This document shows, one piece after another, positions 52,126 through 60,879 of a stretch of 64,000 nt of DNA. The notes under the pieces are model-generated. The model did no database searches and was not told the DNA's origin. It was given only the letters and a program-made list of their open reading frames with translations. The position numbers and the translations under genes are program-made. Each line of letters starts with the position of its first letter. Within the stretch, counting starts at the first letter, position 1. The DNA comes from Actinomycetota bacterium (GTDB lineage: Bacteria > Actinomycetota > Acidimicrobiia > Acidimicrobiales > MedAcidi-G1): NCBI GenBank assembly GCA_018673475.1, contig JABHCN010000006.1, positions 30,526 through 94,525 on the forward strand, written 5' to 3'.

Positions 52126-53958
52126 TCAGGCTCTGGCGTTCTTGAGCTTCTTTAGGCTGCGTGCCCGCTCACCAGCATCGAGCACGACCTTGCGGAGGCG
52201 GATAACCGCCGGGGTCACCTCGACACACTCATCGTCGGCCACGTACTCGAGCGCCTGTTCCAGCGACAGCCGCCGTGGCGGCGTGAGCCTGATGGTGTCG
52301 TCTGAGGCTGATGCCCGGACGTTGGTGAGCTTCTTTTCTCGGCAGATGTTGACGTCCATGTCCTCGGCCCTCGGGTTCTCGCCGACGATCATGCCTCCGT
52401 ATACCTTCTCGGTCGGCCCCACGAACAAGGTGGTGCGCTCCTGTAGGGAGGTGATGGCGTACGCGGTGGTGGCCCCCACCCTGTCGGCCACGATGCTGCC
52501 GGTCTGGCGGGTCCGCAGTTCTCCCTTCCAGGGCTCCCAGCCCTCAAAGACATGGTGCAGGAGGCCGGTGCCGCGGGTCTCGGTCAGGAACTCGGTCCGG
52601 AACCCGATCAGTGCCCTGGCGGGGACCACGTAGTCGAGGCGCACCCATCCTGTTCCATGGTTGGTCATGTCCTCCATGCGTGCCTTGCGTTCACCGAGCA
52701 ACTGGGTGACGGCACCCATGTGTTCCTCGGGTACGTCGACCGAGAGCCTCTCGGTGGGTTCGTTGAGCACGCCGTCGACCTCGCGGAGCAGGACTGCCGG
52801 CTTGCCCACCGTGAGTTCAAAGCCCTCGCGGCGCATCGTCTCGACGAGGATTGCCAACTGCAGCTCTCCCCTTCCCTGGACCTCCCAGGTGTCGGGCCTC
52901 TCGGTGGGGAGTACCCGGATGGAGACGTTGCCGACCAGTTCTGCGTCGAGCCTGGCCTTGACCTGACGTGCGGTCAGCTTGGTGCCGTCATTGCCGGCAA
53001 CAGGCGAGGTGTTGGCCCCGATTGCCATGGAGAGGGTCGGCTCGTCGACGGTGATCTCGTGCATCGGCCTGGGGTCTTCGGGGTCGGCGAGGGTTTCACC
53101 GATGGTGACGCCCTCGATGCCGGATACGTAGACGATCTCGCCTGGCCCGGCCTCTTCGACGTCTACCTGGGCCAGCGCCTCGGTGACCGAGATTGTGCCG
53201 ACCTTGGCGGGCTGTATTGACCCATCGGTTCGACACCACGCCACGGCTGCACCGCGTCGGAGTGTCCCGCTGTCGACCCGGCAGATGGCGATGCGTCCGA
53301 CGTAGGGGGATGCGTCCAGGTTGGTTACGTGGGCACGGAGCGGCTCGTCGGGGTCATAGGACGGAGGCGGTACGTGTTCGAGCACGACGTCGAAGAACGG
53401 ATCCATGTTGGTTCCGGGAACGTCCGGGTCGTGGGTTGCGATGCCCGAGCGGGCGTCGGCGTAGACGATGGGGAACTCAATCTGTTCGTCTGTCGCATCC
53501 AGGTCCATGAACAGTTCGTAGACCTCGTCGACCACCTCACCGAGGCGTACGTCGGGCCGGTCGATCTTGTTCACGACCACGACGATCGTGAGACCGGCCT
53601 CGAGTGCCTTGCGCAGCACAAACCGGGTCTGGGGCCGCGGACCCTCGGCGGCATCGACCAGTAGGAGGACTCCGTCGACCATGTTGAGCGCCCGTTCGAC
53701 CTCGCCGCCGAAGTCGGCGTGGCCGGGGGTGTCGACAATGTTGATCTTTACGTCGCCGCGCCTGACAGCAGTGTTCTTGGCGAGGATGGTTATGCCCTTT
53801 TCACGCTCCAGGTCCATGGAGTCCATGACCCGTTCGGCAACCTGCTCATTTTCCCGAAAGGCTCCGGACTGGCGCAGAAGGGCGTCGACGAGCGTGGTCT
53901 TGCCGTGGTCGACGTGTGCGATTACGGCGATGTTGCGGAGGTCTGAGCGAATGGCCAC
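52126..53958 (-). CDS. typA: ribosome-associated GTPase TypA/BipA
   Basis: A 610-residue translation-factor GTPase involved in ribosome assembly and stress adaptation. G-domain motifs [24 protein letters not shown] and NKIDRP are intact; EF-G-like domains III and V and the BipA-specific C-terminal domain follow, with a basic tail. The start is a GTG 6 bases after a TAGCGT box. It is followed, 63 bases on, by the convergent-side hypothetical gene at 51592-52062. Confidence 0.95.
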   Translation of the reverse strand: MAIRSDLRNIAVIAHVDHGKTTLVDALLRQSGAFRENEQVAERVMDSMDLEREKGITILAKNTAVRRGDVKINIVDTPGHADFGGEVERALNMVDGVLLLVDAAEGPRPQTRFVLRKALEAGLTIVVVVNKIDRPDVRLGEVVDEVYELFMDLDATDEQIEFPIVYADARSGIATHDPDVPGTNMDPFFDVVLEHVPPPSYDPDEPLRAHVTNLDASPYVGRIAICRVDSGTLRRGAAVAWCRTDGSIQPAKVGTISVTEALAQVDVEEAGPGEIVYVSGIEGVTIGETLADPEDPRPMHEITVDEPTLSMAIGANTSPVAGNDGTKLTARQVKARLDAELVGNVSIRVLPTERPDTWEVQGRGELQLAILVETMRREGFELTVGKPAVLLREVDGVLNEPTERLSVDVPEEHMGAVTQLLGERKARMEDMTNHGTGWVRLDYVVPARALIGFRTEFLTETRGTGLLHHVFEGWEPWKGELRTRQTGSIVADRVGATTAYAITSLQERTTLFVGPTEKVYGGMIVGENPRAEDMDVNICREKKLTNVRASASDDTIRLTPPRRLSLEQALEYVADDECVEVTPAVIRLRKVVLDAGERARSLKKLKNARA

Positions 53959-53964
53959 CCGGGA

Positions 53965-53970
53965 ACGCTA
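53965..53970 (-). promoter_or_regulatory. leaderless-type -10 box (TAGCGT) for typA
   Basis: TAGCGT on the minus strand, 6 bases before the GTG at 53958; identical in sequence and spacing to the box of the EamA gene. Confidence 0.5.
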
Positions 53971-54039
53971 CGGCCCTGGTGGCTCCGACGTGTGGACATG
54001 TGACCGATGGCTTGGGCGTCGGCCACTCCTGGCTGTGTG

Positions 54040-55359
54040 TCAGCTGGAAGTTCCGGGGATCCAGCCGGTTCCGGCAAGCGGCACGCCGGCCATTGCCGCC
54101 GCCTCGACGGTGAGGGCAGCCAGGTCCTCGGGCTCCAGGTTGAGGACATGGGACTTTCCACATGCGCGGGCCAGTGTCTGGGTCTCGAGGGTGAGCACCT
54201 GGAGGTAGTTGGCGAGACGCCGCCCCCCGATTACGGGGTCGAGGCGTGCAGACAGGTCCGGGTCCTGGGTGGTTATGCCGGCCGGGTCGGTTCCGTCCTG
54301 GTAGTCCTCCCAGAATCCGGCCGCCGAGCCGAGGGCCCTGTACTCAGCGTCGTAGCCGGGGTCGTTGTCGCCGATGGCTATCAGGGCTGCGGTTCCGATG
54401 GAGACGACATCGGCACCCAGTGCCAGTGCCTTGGCGACGTCGGCACCCGACCTGATGCCGCCTGCTGCGATGAGCTTGACCTCCCTGTGCACCCCGAGTT
54501 CACGCAGGGCCCTGACGGCCTCTGGGATTGCGGCCAGCGTCGGGATGCCCACGTGTTCGATGAAGACGTCCTGGGTGGCTGCGGTTCCGCCCTGCATGCC
54601 GTCGACGACGATGGCGTCGGCGCCTGCCTTCACCGCCAGCGCAGTGTCGTAGTAGGGCCGGGCCGCTCCCAGCTTCACGTAGACGGGGACCCGCCAATCC
54701 ACGATCTCGCGCAGTTCGATGATCTTGATGGCCAGATCGTCGGGACCGGTCCAGTCGGGGTGACGGCACGCTGAACGCTGGTCGATGCCCTCGGGAAGGG
54801 TTCGCATCTCGGCGACCCGTTCGGTGATCTTCTGACCGAGCAGCATTCCGCCTCCGCCGGGCTTGGCCCCCTGGCCGACAACAACCTCGATTGCATCGGC
54901 CCGCCGCAGGTCGTCGGGGTTCATGCCATATCGGGACGGGAGGTACTGGTAGACCAGCTTCGTGGAATGTCCGCGTTCCTCCTCGGTCATTCCTCCGTCG
55001 CCGGTGGTGGTCGAGGTGCCGACTGCCGAGGCTCCCCTTCCGAGGGCCTCCTTGGCCTGAGCCGACAGCGAGCCGAAGCTCATGCCGGCGATCGTGACCG
55101 GTATGTCGAGGTGTACCGGGTGCTCGGCCCGACCGTTGCCGATGACGACGTCGGTTCCGCAGGCCTCGCGGTAGCCCTCGAGCGGATAACGCGACATTGA
55201 CGCCCCTAGGAAGACCAGGTCGTCGAGCGTGGGCAGGACCCGCTTGGCGCCCCAGCCGCGGATGCGGTAGATGCCGGTGTTGGCGGCCCTCCTGATCTCG
55301 GCGATGGTGTTGCGGTCGAACGAGTACGACTCCCGCTGGTGCCAGGTGTCTGAGGTCAT
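54040..55359 (-). CDS. FMN-binding glutamate synthase-type subunit (MgsC/GlxD-like)
   Basis: A 439-residue FMN barrel homologous to the synthase domain of glutamate synthase; it corresponds to the C subunit of split N-methylglutamate synthases and to GlxD. Motifs are [71 protein letters not shown], and [27 protein letters not shown]. The usual 3Fe-4S cysteine motif (CxxxxCP) is replaced by YQDGTDPAG (353-361). It overlaps the GlxC-like gene by 4 bases and is the third gene of the mgs operon. Confidence 0.85.
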   Translation of the reverse strand: MTSDTWHQRESYSFDRNTIAEIRRAANTGIYRIRGWGAKRVLPTLDDLVFLGASMSRYPLEGYREACGTDVVIGNGRAEHPVHLDIPVTIAGMSFGSLSAQAKEALGRGASAVGTSTTTGDGGMTEEERGHSTKLVYQYLPSRYGMNPDDLRRADAIEVVVGQGAKPGGGGMLLGQKITERVAEMRTLPEGIDQRSACRHPDWTGPDDLAIKIIELREIVDWRVPVYVKLGAARPYYDTALAVKAGADAIVVDGMQGGTAATQDVFIEHVGIPTLAAIPEAVRALRELGVHREVKLIAAGGIRSGADVAKALALGADVVSIGTAALIAIGDNDPGYDAEYRALGSAAGFWEDYQDGTDPAGITTQDPDLSARLDPVIGGRRLANYLQVLTLETQTLARACGKSHVLNLEPEDLAALTVEAAAMAGVPLAGTGWIPGTSS

Positions 55360-56057
55360 TTGACGGCTCCCGCACCCTCGGCGAGCTCGGCGTCGATGTC
55401 GTCGACGTGGAAACTGTACATCTGGCGCTCTGAGCCGTAACGCCTGAAGTCAGCCGGCGAGGCTGTCATGTCGGCTGCCTGGAGAAGGTGCCTGACCGCT
55501 GCGAGGTGTTCGGGCCTCATCTCCTTTTCGACGCAGTCAGAGCCGAGGGACTCGACCTCGCCGCGCACGTAGAGGACGGCCTCGTAGATGGAGTCACCCA
55601 GGTCTGCGCCGGCATCGCCAAGCACGACCAGGTTCCCGGCCTGGGCCATGAACGCACCCATGTGGCCGATGCTGCCGCCCACGACGATGTCGACGCCCTT
55701 CATTGAGATGCCACATCTGGCACCGGCGTCTCCCTCGATGACCACGAGACCACCGCAGCCGGTTGCTGCGGCCGACATCGATGCGTTACCGGTGGTTCGT
55801 ACGGTTCCAGACATGATGTTCTCGGCAAGGCCGGGACCAGAGTTGCCGTTCACCACCACGGTTCCGACCTGGTGCATTCCGGCGCAGTAGTAGCCGACCG
55901 AGCCGGCCACCTCGACTGTCACATTGGTCGTAATCCCGCATGCGACTGCATGTGCCCCACGGGGGTTGAGGACGTCGAAACCGCCGCTCTCGGCATCGTG
56001 GAGCACCTGGTTGAGTTGGCGAAGTGGGACCTCGGCGAGGTCGATGGCTGTGCTCAT
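55356..56057 (-). CDS. GXGXG-domain glutamate synthase subunit (MgsB/GlxC-like)
   Basis: A 233-residue beta-helix protein matching the alpha subunit C-terminal (GXGXG) domain of glutamate synthase. Repeated Gly-rich strands are visible (AGSVGYYCAGMHQVG, GNSGPGLAENIMSG, GDAGARCGISMKGVD, GGSIGHMGAFMAQAGNLVVLGDAGADLGDS). In split systems this subunit bridges the glutaminase and synthase subunits. The ATG at 56057 overlaps the upstream amidotransferase stop (ATGA). Overlaps on both sides show a tightly coupled three-gene unit. Confidence 0.85.
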   Translation of the reverse strand: MSTAIDLAEVPLRQLNQVLHDAESGGFDVLNPRGAHAVACGITTNVTVEVAGSVGYYCAGMHQVGTVVVNGNSGPGLAENIMSGTVRTTGNASMSAAATGCGGLVVIEGDAGARCGISMKGVDIVVGGSIGHMGAFMAQAGNLVVLGDAGADLGDSIYEAVLYVRGEVESLGSDCVEKEMRPEHLAAVRHLLQAADMTASPADFRRYGSERQMYSFHVDDIDAELAEGAGAVK

Positions 56058-56953
56058 GCCGCAAGGCTCCATGTGTAGACCCGTGCCGGCTCAGGTTCCC
56101 AGACCTCGGCATCGGCGACTCCGGGAAGACGGGCGATGGCCCGGTACTCAGACGACATGGCAACCCAGTCGTCGGTCTCGGCTACAACTGCCGGCTTGCA
56201 TGAGATCGGGTCACGCAGGATTGCGAAGCCATCGACGGTTCCGATGGCGAAGGTGTAGAAGCCGTCGAGATCAGTCAGTGCCCGCTGGAGTGCCTGTTCG
56301 AGGGAGTCACCCGAGCCGAGCCGCCAGGAGACGTACCCGGCTGCGACCTCGGAGTCGTTGAGGGTCTGGAATGACTCGCCGCGCTGCTCGAGTCGTAGGC
56401 GCAGCTGGTTGTGGTTCGACAGCGACCCGTTGTGCACGAGGCAGGTGTCAGATCCGGTGGAGAACGGGTGTGAGCCGTTGGCGGTGACGGCAGATTCGGT
56501 TGCCATTCGGGTGTGTGCCACGGCATGGGTTCCGGTACGTGTAGCCAGGCCGTACCGGGTTGCGAGCAGGTCGGGGTCGCCGACCGACTTGTAGAGTTCG
56601 ATCTGTGAGCCGTAGCTGAGCACCTCGATGTCGGCCATGTGGTCAATGAGCCACTGTCGAGCCGCTCGACCGTCACCGGTTGTCTCGAATACGGCGTGGT
56701 CGTGGAGGGGGCGCACCGAGACCTCTGCTGCCAGGAGCGCCTCGAGTGCCGTGGCGGTTGCGTTCCAGTCTGGTTGGGGTCCGTCCGCCAGCACGGTTAT
56801 CCGCGTCGTGGCGTTGTCGCCACTGCCGAATGTGGCGACCCCGGCGCTGTCGCGGCCCCGGTCGCGGACCTCGTGGATCATGTCGGCCGTGAGGCGGCCT
56901 AGGTCTTCGCGGTGCGTGGGGGTCTTGAGGAAGAGACCGACGATGCCACACAT
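56054..56953 (-). CDS. class II glutamine amidotransferase subunit (MgsA/GlxB-like)
   Basis: A 299-residue Ntn-type glutaminase. Met1-Cys2 (MCGIVGLF) provides the catalytic cysteine; HTRMATESAVTANGSHPFS and VHNGSLSNH give the oxyanion and substrate residues. In split glutamate synthases this subunit strips the amide or methylamide from the gamma-glutamyl donor. It is the first gene of the mgs operon, divergent from the synthetase gene at 57113. A ribosome binding site (AAAGGGGGGTC) precedes the ATG. Confidence 0.87.
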   Translation of the reverse strand: MCGIVGLFLKTPTHREDLGRLTADMIHEVRDRGRDSAGVATFGSGDNATTRITVLADGPQPDWNATATALEALLAAEVSVRPLHDHAVFETTGDGRAARQWLIDHMADIEVLSYGSQIELYKSVGDPDLLATRYGLATRTGTHAVAHTRMATESAVTANGSHPFSTGSDTCLVHNGSLSNHNQLRLRLEQRGESFQTLNDSEVAAGYVSWRLGSGDSLEQALQRALTDLDGFYTFAIGTVDGFAILRDPISCKPAVVAETDDWVAMSSEYRAIARLPGVADAEVWEPEPARVYTWSLAA

Positions 56954-57010
56954 GCTGACCCCCCTTTCGTTACGGGTCTGGGCGCTGGGTAGAGTGAAAC
57001 GTGTTCGGGT

Positions 57011-57049
57011 GTCTTCTATACCAGTGAAGACCCTTCACCTATAGTAGTG
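57011..57049. promoter_or_regulatory. overlapping divergent promoters with a central palindrome
   Basis: The palindrome GTGAAGACCCTTCAC (57024-57038; 6-bp arms) is flanked by two outward -10 boxes: TATAGT on the plus strand (57040-57045) for the synthetase, and TATAGA on the minus strand (57015-57020) for the mgs operon. With 17-18 base spacers, each promoter would place its -35 region on the far side of the palindrome, so one protein bound there could block or activate both. Neither has a good -35 box, which suggests dependence on an activator or regulation by the operator. Confidence 0.6.
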
Positions 57050-57112
57050 ACACAATACCGAGAGGTCGACACCGGGTCGCACCTCGCTGCACAGGTTTCC
57101 CAGGGGGATCAC

Positions 57113-58471
57113 ATGGGTGCACTCGACGACATCGGGGCAAGGGTCGAGGCCGACGGCATCGAGTTCATCTACGCCATGTACGTGGAGATGCACGGAAAGC
57201 CGTGCGCCAAGCTTGTTCCCGTGAGCGCCCTCGAGGGCCTCATGACCAACGGTGCAGGGTTCGCCGGCTTCGCATCGGGGCCGATGGGCCAGGATCCATC
57301 CAGCCCCGAGATGATCGCCGTTCCGGACCCGACCACCTACACGCAGCTCCCCTGGCAGCCCAACGTGGCCGCAATGCAGTGCGACCCGACAGTCGAGGGC
57401 GAACTGTGGCCCTACGCACCACGCGTGATCCTGGGCCGGGCCCTCAATGCCCTCGCCGAGCGCAACCTGGTCCTCAAGACCGGCGTCGAGGCCGAGTACT
57501 CCCTGGTGGTCCGCAACGAAGACGGCAGCCTCTCGGTGGCCGACGAGCGCGACGTCGACCCCCTCCCCTGCTACGACGCCAAGGGCCTCACCCGCATGCT
57601 GCCCCACCTCACCGAGGTGTCAAGGAACCTGAACGCAATGGGGTGGGACAACTACGCCAACGACCACGAGGACGCCAACGGACAGTTCGAGCAGAACTGG
57701 CAGTACGCCGACGCAATGACCACGGCGGACCGCCTCATCTTGTTTCGCCTGATGATCCACACCATGGCCCAACGCGACGGCCGGTACGCAACCTTCATGC
57801 CAAAGCCATTCGCCGACAAGGCCGGAAACGGGCTGCACGCTCACTTCAGCCTCTGGACCGCCGACACTGACGAACCGCTCTTCATTGGTGGCGACGACGA
57901 CCCGAAGGGACTGGGCCTCAGCCAGTTGGCGTACCAGTTCACTGCAGGCCTCATCGCCCACGCTCCGTCGCTCGTGGCTGTCGCGTGCCCCATCGTCAAC
58001 TCGTACAAGAGGATGGGCGTCAGCGCTCCCACCTCTGGCGCCACCTGGGCCCCCGCCTATGCGGCCTACGGCGGCAACAACCGCACCCAGATGATCCGGG
58101 TACCCGAACCAGACCGCATCGAGGTCCGCCTGGGGGACGGTGCAGCCAACCCCTACCTGATGTTCGCCGCGATGCTGGCCTGCGGGTTGGACGGCGTCGA
58201 CAACGACATGGATCCGGGGGAGCCCAACACCGACAACCTCTTTGCAATGTCGGCAGACGATGTGGCAGCCCGCGGAATTGTTGTGCTTCCCCCGACCCTG
58301 CTCCACGCAGCAGACAACCTCGCCACCGACCAGATTCTCGCGGACGGCCTTGGCATGACCGCCGACGGTCCCTACCGCGACTACTTCGTGAAGGTGAAGC
58401 GCGATGAGTTCCTGGCCCACCACCACGAAGTCACCGTCGGTGAGATCGACCGCTACCTCACGTTGTTCTAG
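57113..58471 (+). CDS. glutamine synthetase-like gamma-glutamylmethylamide synthetase (GlnT/GmaS type)
   Basis: A 452-residue GSIII-like (GlnT/GmaS) ligase. The catalytic-domain motifs are present: EAEYSLVV (metal Glu), ANGQFEQNW, NGLHAHFSLW (His/Ser), VNSYKRM, and an ATP-binding GANNRTQMIRVPEPDRIEVRLGDGAANPY. It joins glutamate with an amine (methylamine in GmaS) using ATP. Pairing with a split mgsABC-type synthase strongly favours the amine-ligating role over ammonia assimilation. The ATG has AGGGGGA upstream. It heads the 57-64 kb operon. Confidence 0.85.
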   Translation: MGALDDIGARVEADGIEFIYAMYVEMHGKPCAKLVPVSALEGLMTNGAGFAGFASGPMGQDPSSPEMIAVPDPTTYTQLPWQPNVAAMQCDPTVEGELWPYAPRVILGRALNALAERNLVLKTGVEAEYSLVVRNEDGSLSVADERDVDPLPCYDAKGLTRMLPHLTEVSRNLNAMGWDNYANDHEDANGQFEQNWQYADAMTTADRLILFRLMIHTMAQRDGRYATFMPKPFADKAGNGLHAHFSLWTADTDEPLFIGGDDDPKGLGLSQLAYQFTAGLIAHAPSLVAVACPIVNSYKRMGVSAPTSGATWAPAYAAYGGNNRTQMIRVPEPDRIEVRLGDGAANPYLMFAAMLACGLDGVDNDMDPGEPNTDNLFAMSADDVAARGIVVLPPTLLHAADNLATDQILADGLGMTADGPYRDYFVKVKRDEFLAHHHEVTVGEIDRYLTLF

Positions 58472-58489
58472 GCCGGGACCCCGAAAGCG

Positions 58490-59107
58490 GTGACCGCCGG
58501 CAGGAAGGCCCACGAGACACTGACGGCCGACGAGGTCTGTCGGGTCATCGGTGAACGGGTACGCGAGCTGCGACTGGGGCTGGGCCTGACCATGGAGACC
58601 TTCGCCGGCGATGCCGGCATCTCACTCGGGATGCTCTCCAAGATCGAACATGGCCAGACCTCGCCGAGCCTGTCCACGCTGACCAGCCTCGCCAACACAG
58701 CCGACGTTCCATTCACGGCATTCTTCCGCGGCCTCGACGAGGAGCACGACGCCGTGATCGTGCCTTCCGGCCGAGGACTCGAGATCGCCCACGAGGGCGG
58801 TGGAAGCGGCCGCTCATACAGCGACCTGGGAGCGCTACGGGGCCCACGCCGCCAGATCGAACCGGTGCTGGTGACGATCACCGAGCCCAACGAGGTGTTC
58901 CCGCTGTTCCAGCACGCCGGGGTCGAGTTCATCCACATTCTCGAAGGCACCCTCGAGTACGGATACGGATCCAAGCGCTACACGCTCTCGACCGGCGACA
59001 CCATGCAGCTCCACGGCGAGGTGGCCCACGGCCCCACCGCCGTCATCGATCTGCCAATCCGGTTCCTGTCGCTGAAGGTCCACCCGATGCCCGAGACAAC
59101 CAACTGA
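58490..59107 (+). CDS. XRE-cupin transcriptional regulator
   Basis: A 205-residue repressor-like protein: an XRE helix-turn-helix (about 18-72; RELRLGLGLTMETFAGDAGISLGMLSKIEHGQTSPSLSTL region) joined to a C-terminal cupin (about 125-200; HAGVEFIHILEGTLEYG, STGDTMQLHGEVAHGP). Related proteins such as PuuR sense gamma-glutamylated or other small ligands and repress the adjacent pathway. The start is a GTG 18 bases after the synthetase stop. The palindrome at 57024-57038 is the obvious candidate operator. Confidence 0.9.
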   Translation: MTAGRKAHETLTADEVCRVIGERVRELRLGLGLTMETFAGDAGISLGMLSKIEHGQTSPSLSTLTSLANTADVPFTAFFRGLDEEHDAVIVPSGRGLEIAHEGGGSGRSYSDLGALRGPRRQIEPVLVTITEPNEVFPLFQHAGVEFIHILEGTLEYGYGSKRYTLSTGDTMQLHGEVAHGPTAVIDLPIRFLSLKVHPMPETTN

Positions 59108-59124
59108 TCGGCTAGAGAAGAAGC

Positions 59125-59877
59125 ATGGATCTAAGGGGGAAGACGGTGCTGGTCACCGGCGGTGCCAAACGGGTCGGCCGGGGCATCACGGTCGCATTTG
59201 CCGAGGCCGGCGCCAACGTCGTCATCAACTACAACTCATCGGTCGACGGGGCCAGGAGCACGCTCGAGGAGGTGACGGCTCTCGGAGTCGAGGGCATGAC
59301 CTTCCAGGCGGACGTGAGCGACGACGACCAGGTCGTGGCGATGATCGATGCGGCAGCCGAGCGGTTCGGAACCGTCGACGTGCTGGTCAACAACGCATCG
59401 GTGTTCCTGTCAGACCCGGTTCCAACCGATGACCTGACCGTATGGCGCAGGTGCATCGACATCCTGGTCCACGGTTCCTTCAACTGCGCCAACCGGGTAG
59501 CCCCCCTGATGCTTGAACACGGCCGGGGCGTCATCATCGGAATCGGCGACCTCTCAGCGTTCGAACCATGGCCGGCCTTTACCGCTCACGCTGTCGGCAA
59601 GGCGGCCATCCTCACCCTGACACGCCAACTGGCACTGGAGTTGGCACCGACCGTGCGGGCCAACGCTGTTGTGTTCGGGCCTGCCCTGCGACCCGTCGAC
59701 TACAGCGACGAGAAGTACGAGAGAACCGCACAGTCCACCCTGCTGGGCCGCTGGGGAACCCCTGAGGAGATGGCCCATGCCGTCCGCTTCATGGCCGAGG
59801 CCGACTACATCACCGGCGAGGTCATCACGGTCGACGCCGGCCAGCGCTACGGACACAGGCAAAGGGACCACGGCTGA
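59125..59877 (+). CDS. SDR-family reductase, FolM-like, with altered catalytic Tyr
   Basis: A 250-residue short-chain dehydrogenase. TGGAKRVGRG (11-20) gives the cofactor-binding glycines and resembles pteridine/dihydrofolate reductases of the FolM/PTR1 group; VNNAS (88-92) is present. In the usual YxxxK active site the sequence reads HAVGK (155-159), so the tyrosine is His while Lys159 is kept; the Ser is in GDLSAF (about 144). It may have altered catalysis or only bind its ligand. The ATG has AGAGAAGAAG just upstream. Substrate unknown. Confidence 0.85.
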   Translation: MDLRGKTVLVTGGAKRVGRGITVAFAEAGANVVINYNSSVDGARSTLEEVTALGVEGMTFQADVSDDDQVVAMIDAAAERFGTVDVLVNNASVFLSDPVPTDDLTVWRRCIDILVHGSFNCANRVAPLMLEHGRGVIIGIGDLSAFEPWPAFTAHAVGKAAILTLTRQLALELAPTVRANAVVFGPALRPVDYSDEKYERTAQSTLLGRWGTPEEMAHAVRFMAEADYITGEVITVDAGQRYGHRQRDHG

Positions 59878-59883
59878 ACCCAG

Positions 59884-60879
59884 ATGGTCGCTGCAGGAAT
59901 CCACGTGGTTCCACCGATCGCTCCCACCGATCTGGTGGTGCTGGCCAGGGAGGCCGAGGCCATCGGATACGAGTACCTCTTCCTTGCCGACGAGGGCTTC
60001 GAGGTGGACGTGTACGCCTGTCTGGCCCTGGTGGCTGCCGAGACCTCCACAATCCGCCTGGGGGCGATGACCAACGGCTACACACGCCACCCGGCTGTGA
60101 CCGCTGCCGCCCTGGCGACGCTCAACACAGTCTCTGACGGCAGGGCGCTGGTCACCATGCTGGCCGGCGGATCAATGGTTCTGTCCCCGATGGGCATCCC
60201 GAGGGATCGGCCCTACCGGGTCGTGTCCGAGTCGATACATGTGATGCGCTCACTGTGGAGTGGCGAACCGGTGACCTGGTCAGGTTCCGAGTTCAGCCTG
60301 GACGCAGCCCAGTCGGGCCTCGGACCACAACAGATCCCGGTCTGGCTGGCCTGTCGGGGGCCGATGATGCTCGACCTGGCTGGCCGTAGCGCAGAAGGCC
60401 TCATCCTGACCGTGAAGCCGGATCTCGGCGGCGCAATCCAGATAGCCGACGCCAGCGCATCGTCGGCTGGACGGGCGGCACTCTCAAAGACCTATCTGGG
60501 GCGCATCTGCTACCAGCCCGAGATGCTCGCGGACCAGCGCCGCACCCTTCCGTTCGTGCTCATGGACTCACCGCCGAGAGTGCTCGGGTCTCTGGGCTTC
60601 CACGATGACCAAATCAGCCTTGTGGCGGAGGCTGCGGCAACCAACCGGCCGGGCCTGATCAGCCACCTGGTCACCGATGACCTCCTCCGCCTCTACCAGG
60701 TGGCCGGCACACCGGCGGAGTGCGCCGGGCAACTCGCTACGTTGGCCGACACACACGACCTCGACAACGTGCTCGTGGACGTGCTGTCACCAGACCTCGG
60801 TGAGAACCTGAGGCTGATCAACGAGACCTACCAGATCGCTACCGGTGCAGTCGGCACCGCGACAGGAGACCAGAGATGA
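59884..60879 (+). CDS. LLM-class flavin-dependent oxidoreductase
   Basis: A 331-residue luciferase-like monooxygenase fold protein. The AREAEAIGYEYLFLADEGFEVDVYACLALVAAET start and TIRLGAMTNGYTRHPAVTAAALATL strand are typical of the F420-dependent methylene-tetrahydromethanopterin reductase-like group, and PVWLACRGPMMLDLAGRSAEGLIL follows. Either F420 or FMN could be used. The gene is 6 bases after the SDR stop and its stop overlaps the aldolase ATG (ATGA), so it is translationally coupled. Confidence 0.82.
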   Translation: MVAAGIHVVPPIAPTDLVVLAREAEAIGYEYLFLADEGFEVDVYACLALVAAETSTIRLGAMTNGYTRHPAVTAAALATLNTVSDGRALVTMLAGGSMVLSPMGIPRDRPYRVVSESIHVMRSLWSGEPVTWSGSEFSLDAAQSGLGPQQIPVWLACRGPMMLDLAGRSAEGLILTVKPDLGGAIQIADASASSAGRAALSKTYLGRICYQPEMLADQRRTLPFVLMDSPPRVLGSLGFHDDQISLVAEAAATNRPGLISHLVTDDLLRLYQVAGTPAECAGQLATLADTHDLDNVLVDVLSPDLGENLRLINETYQIATGAVGTATGDQR

